Made by a program: the position numbers and the translations under genes. Under the pieces are notes generated by a model. That model was not told the DNA's origin and searched no databases. It worked only from the letters and a program-made list of their open reading frames with translations. From Christiangramia sp. (lineage in GTDB: Bacteria; Bacteroidota; Bacteroidia; Flavobacteriales; Flavobacteriaceae): 6,649 nucleotides of DNA. The DNA lies in the NCBI GenBank assembly GCA_024635735.1, contig JAGXII010000060.1:1-6649 (forward strand), written 5' to 3'. Shown in pieces: positions 6,046 to 6,649 of the stretch (the stretch's first letter is position 1; the number at the start of each line of letters is the position of its first letter).

Positions 6046-6064
6046 CCCTGAGCCTGTCGAAGGG
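6046..6064 (+). repeat. Dispersed hairpin repeat, copy E, abutting a stop codon
   Basis: CCCTGAGCCTGTCGAAGGG, identical to copies A and B, begins at the base after the TAG (6043-6045) of the ABC ATPase gene. It is the left boundary of the tandem array. Confidence 0.9.
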
Positions 6065-6239
6065 TGTTGTGAGTTGTGAGTTGTGGGAGTTGAGATATTA
6101 GATATGAGATTTTAGATTTTAGAAGTGAGATTTGAGTAGAACTGCCAGATATTAGCGTTCATTTGTTTATTGTGAGTTGTGAGTTGTCCGGGGTTTATTG
6201 TTATCTGAAACTAATTGCCGCCCTGAGCCTGTCGAAGGG
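6065..6239 (+). repeat. Composite tandem repeat, unit R2 (175 bp)
   Basis: In order, this unit holds GTTGTGAGTTGTG-type sequence, a GAGATATTAGA-rich tract, AGAACTGCCAGATATTAGCG (6138-6157), GTTTATTG (6165-6172), GAGTTGTCCGGGG, a second GTTTATTG (6193-6200), TTATCTGAAACTAATTGCCG, and hairpin copy F at its end. It is nearly identical to R3 apart from small changes in the GAGAT-rich tract. No protein is encoded on either strand. Confidence 0.88.
6221..6239 (+). repeat. Dispersed hairpin repeat, copy F
   Basis: CCCTGAGCCTGTCGAAGGG, preceded by GCCG as in copies A and B. It separates tandem units R2 and R3. Confidence 0.9.
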
Positions 6240-6421
6240 TGTTGTGGGTTGTGGGAGTTGAGATATTAGATATGAGATATGAGATTTTAGAAGTGAGATT
6301 TGAGAAGTGAGATTTGAGTAGAACTGCCAGATATTAGCGTTCATTTGTTTATTGTGAGTTGTGGGTTGTCCGGGGTTTATTGTTATCTCAATCTAATTGC
6401 CGCCATGAGCCTGTCGAAGGG
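6240..6421 (+). repeat. Composite tandem repeat, unit R3 (182 bp)
   Basis: This unit has the same order of blocks as R2, with AGAACTGCCAGATATTAGCG at 6320-6339, exactly 182 bp after its R2 counterpart. Its 7 extra bases arise mainly in the low-complexity tract, where AGAAGTGAGATTTG appears twice in a row (about 6289-6316). It ends with the mutated hairpin copy G. Confidence 0.88.
6403..6421 (+). repeat. Dispersed hairpin repeat, copy G with a stem mismatch
   Basis: CCATGAGCCTGTCGAAGGG differs from copies A, B, E and F by C to A at 6405, which breaks the third stem pair. It closes the tandem array. Confidence 0.85.
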
Positions 6422-6451
6422 TGTTGTTTGTTGTTAAAAATTTAAATTCTC

Positions 6452-6469
6452 CCTGAGCACGGTAGAAGG
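6452..6469 (+). repeat. Degenerate hairpin repeat, copy H
   Basis: CCTGAGCACGGTAGAAGG keeps the CCT/AGG stem ends and both GA dinucleotides, but the loop differs and the inner G-C pair is lost (G with A). It resembles copy D in having the longer loop. It lies about 55 nt before the small membrane protein gene. Confidence 0.6.
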
Positions 6470-6476
6470 CTATAAC

Positions 6477-6506
6477 TTTGAACTCTCCCTAATCTTTTCT
6501 ATATTG
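6477..6506 (+). promoter_or_regulatory. Possible promoter of the small membrane protein gene
   Basis: TTTG (6477-6480) is followed after 19 nt by TATATTG (6500-6506), one T short of the TAnnTTTG consensus. Transcription would start near 6513 and leave a leader of about 13 nt before the ATG at 6526. An alternative -7 element, TAACTTTG (6473-6480), matches exactly but has no -33 TTG at a suitable distance. Confidence 0.45.
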
Positions 6507-6525
6507 CACTTATAAGTCACTCACA

Positions 6526-6649
6526 ATGATCGAATTAGACCAGAAAACCTGGATTTATCTCGCCCTAATAGCTTCATTTTTAGTCTATTTCCTCTTTAGT
6601 TCCCGGAGAGCTAAAAAATTGAGGAAGCACAGGAAAAAGACAAGAAAAA
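6526..6649 (+). CDS. Small single-pass membrane protein with basic tail, partial
   Basis: The frame opens with ATG at 6526 and remains open to the window edge, giving 41 residues. It begins MIELDQKTWIYLALIASFLV. Residues 9-26 form one hydrophobic helix, followed by a strongly basic stretch (SSRRAKKLRKHRKKTRK). By the positive-inside rule the C-terminus would be cytoplasmic. I cannot name a family or function. The coding call rests on the clear transmembrane-plus-basic-tail pattern and a plausible promoter. It follows the ABC ATPase on the same strand, but 480 nt of repeats lie between them, so it is probably a separate transcription unit. Its length beyond the window is unknown. Confidence 0.7.
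   Translation, partial: MIELDQKTWIYLALIASFLVYFLFSSRRAKKLRKHRKKTRK

Noticed and set aside
6046..6421. CRISPR-like regularly spaced repeats
   Set aside because: The spacing is about 180 bp and the intervening sequences are copies of each other, unlike unique 30-40 bp spacers. No cas genes are present.

Overview
The window looks like chromosomal DNA of a marine flavobacterium (Bacteroidota, Gramella/Salegentibacter-like). This rests on the AT-rich composition, a promoter of the TTTG-N18-TAnnTTTG type used by Bacteroidota sigma factors, A-rich leaders instead of strong Shine-Dalgarno sites, and protein families in their typical flavobacterial form. The genus is inference; no marker gene is present.

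Left part, minus strand (1-1256): the start of a capsule/exopolysaccharide operon. A Wza-type outer-membrane export lipoprotein is followed, with a TAATG stop/start overlap, by the N-terminal 156 residues of a Wzz/Wzc-type chain-length protein that runs off the window. A well-formed promoter lies just upstream of the lipoprotein gene and favours an ATG start at 1256 over the GTG at 1268.

Divergent intergenic region (about 1270-1799): no gene. It holds the operon promoter, a rearranged copy of a long composite repeat, a two-arm hairpin repeat, and a third hairpin just after a possible -7 element for the next gene.

Middle, plus strand (1800-4917): a Uup-like ABC-F ATPase, a small four-helix-bundle (S23/IVS-type) protein with 10-bp inverted repeats outside its ends, and a class I SAM-dependent methyltransferase. 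The spacers are 37 and 54 nt, so co-transcription is possible. The S23 gene looks like a cassette placed between the other two.

4918-5343 is a 426-nt AT-rich non-coding stretch with hairpins and short direct repeats. 5344-6045 encodes a LolD/MacB-type ABC transporter ATPase with no permease beside it. A hairpin repeat begins at the base directly after its stop codon and opens a tandem array of two about 180-bp units bounded by three copies of that hairpin (6046-6421). At 6526 a small single-pass membrane protein with a very basic tail begins and runs off the right edge.

The genes do not form one pathway: a surface polysaccharide operon points left, and mostly housekeeping genes point right. 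The most notable content is the repeat system. Eight copies of a hairpin repeat keep a tandem GA/GA mismatch motif, and two variants show compensatory stem changes. A second hairpin family shares the same CTTGT loop. The composite units carry deletions explicable by recombination at short direct repeats. No transposase is encoded in the window. I found no convincing new enzymatic or defence system.
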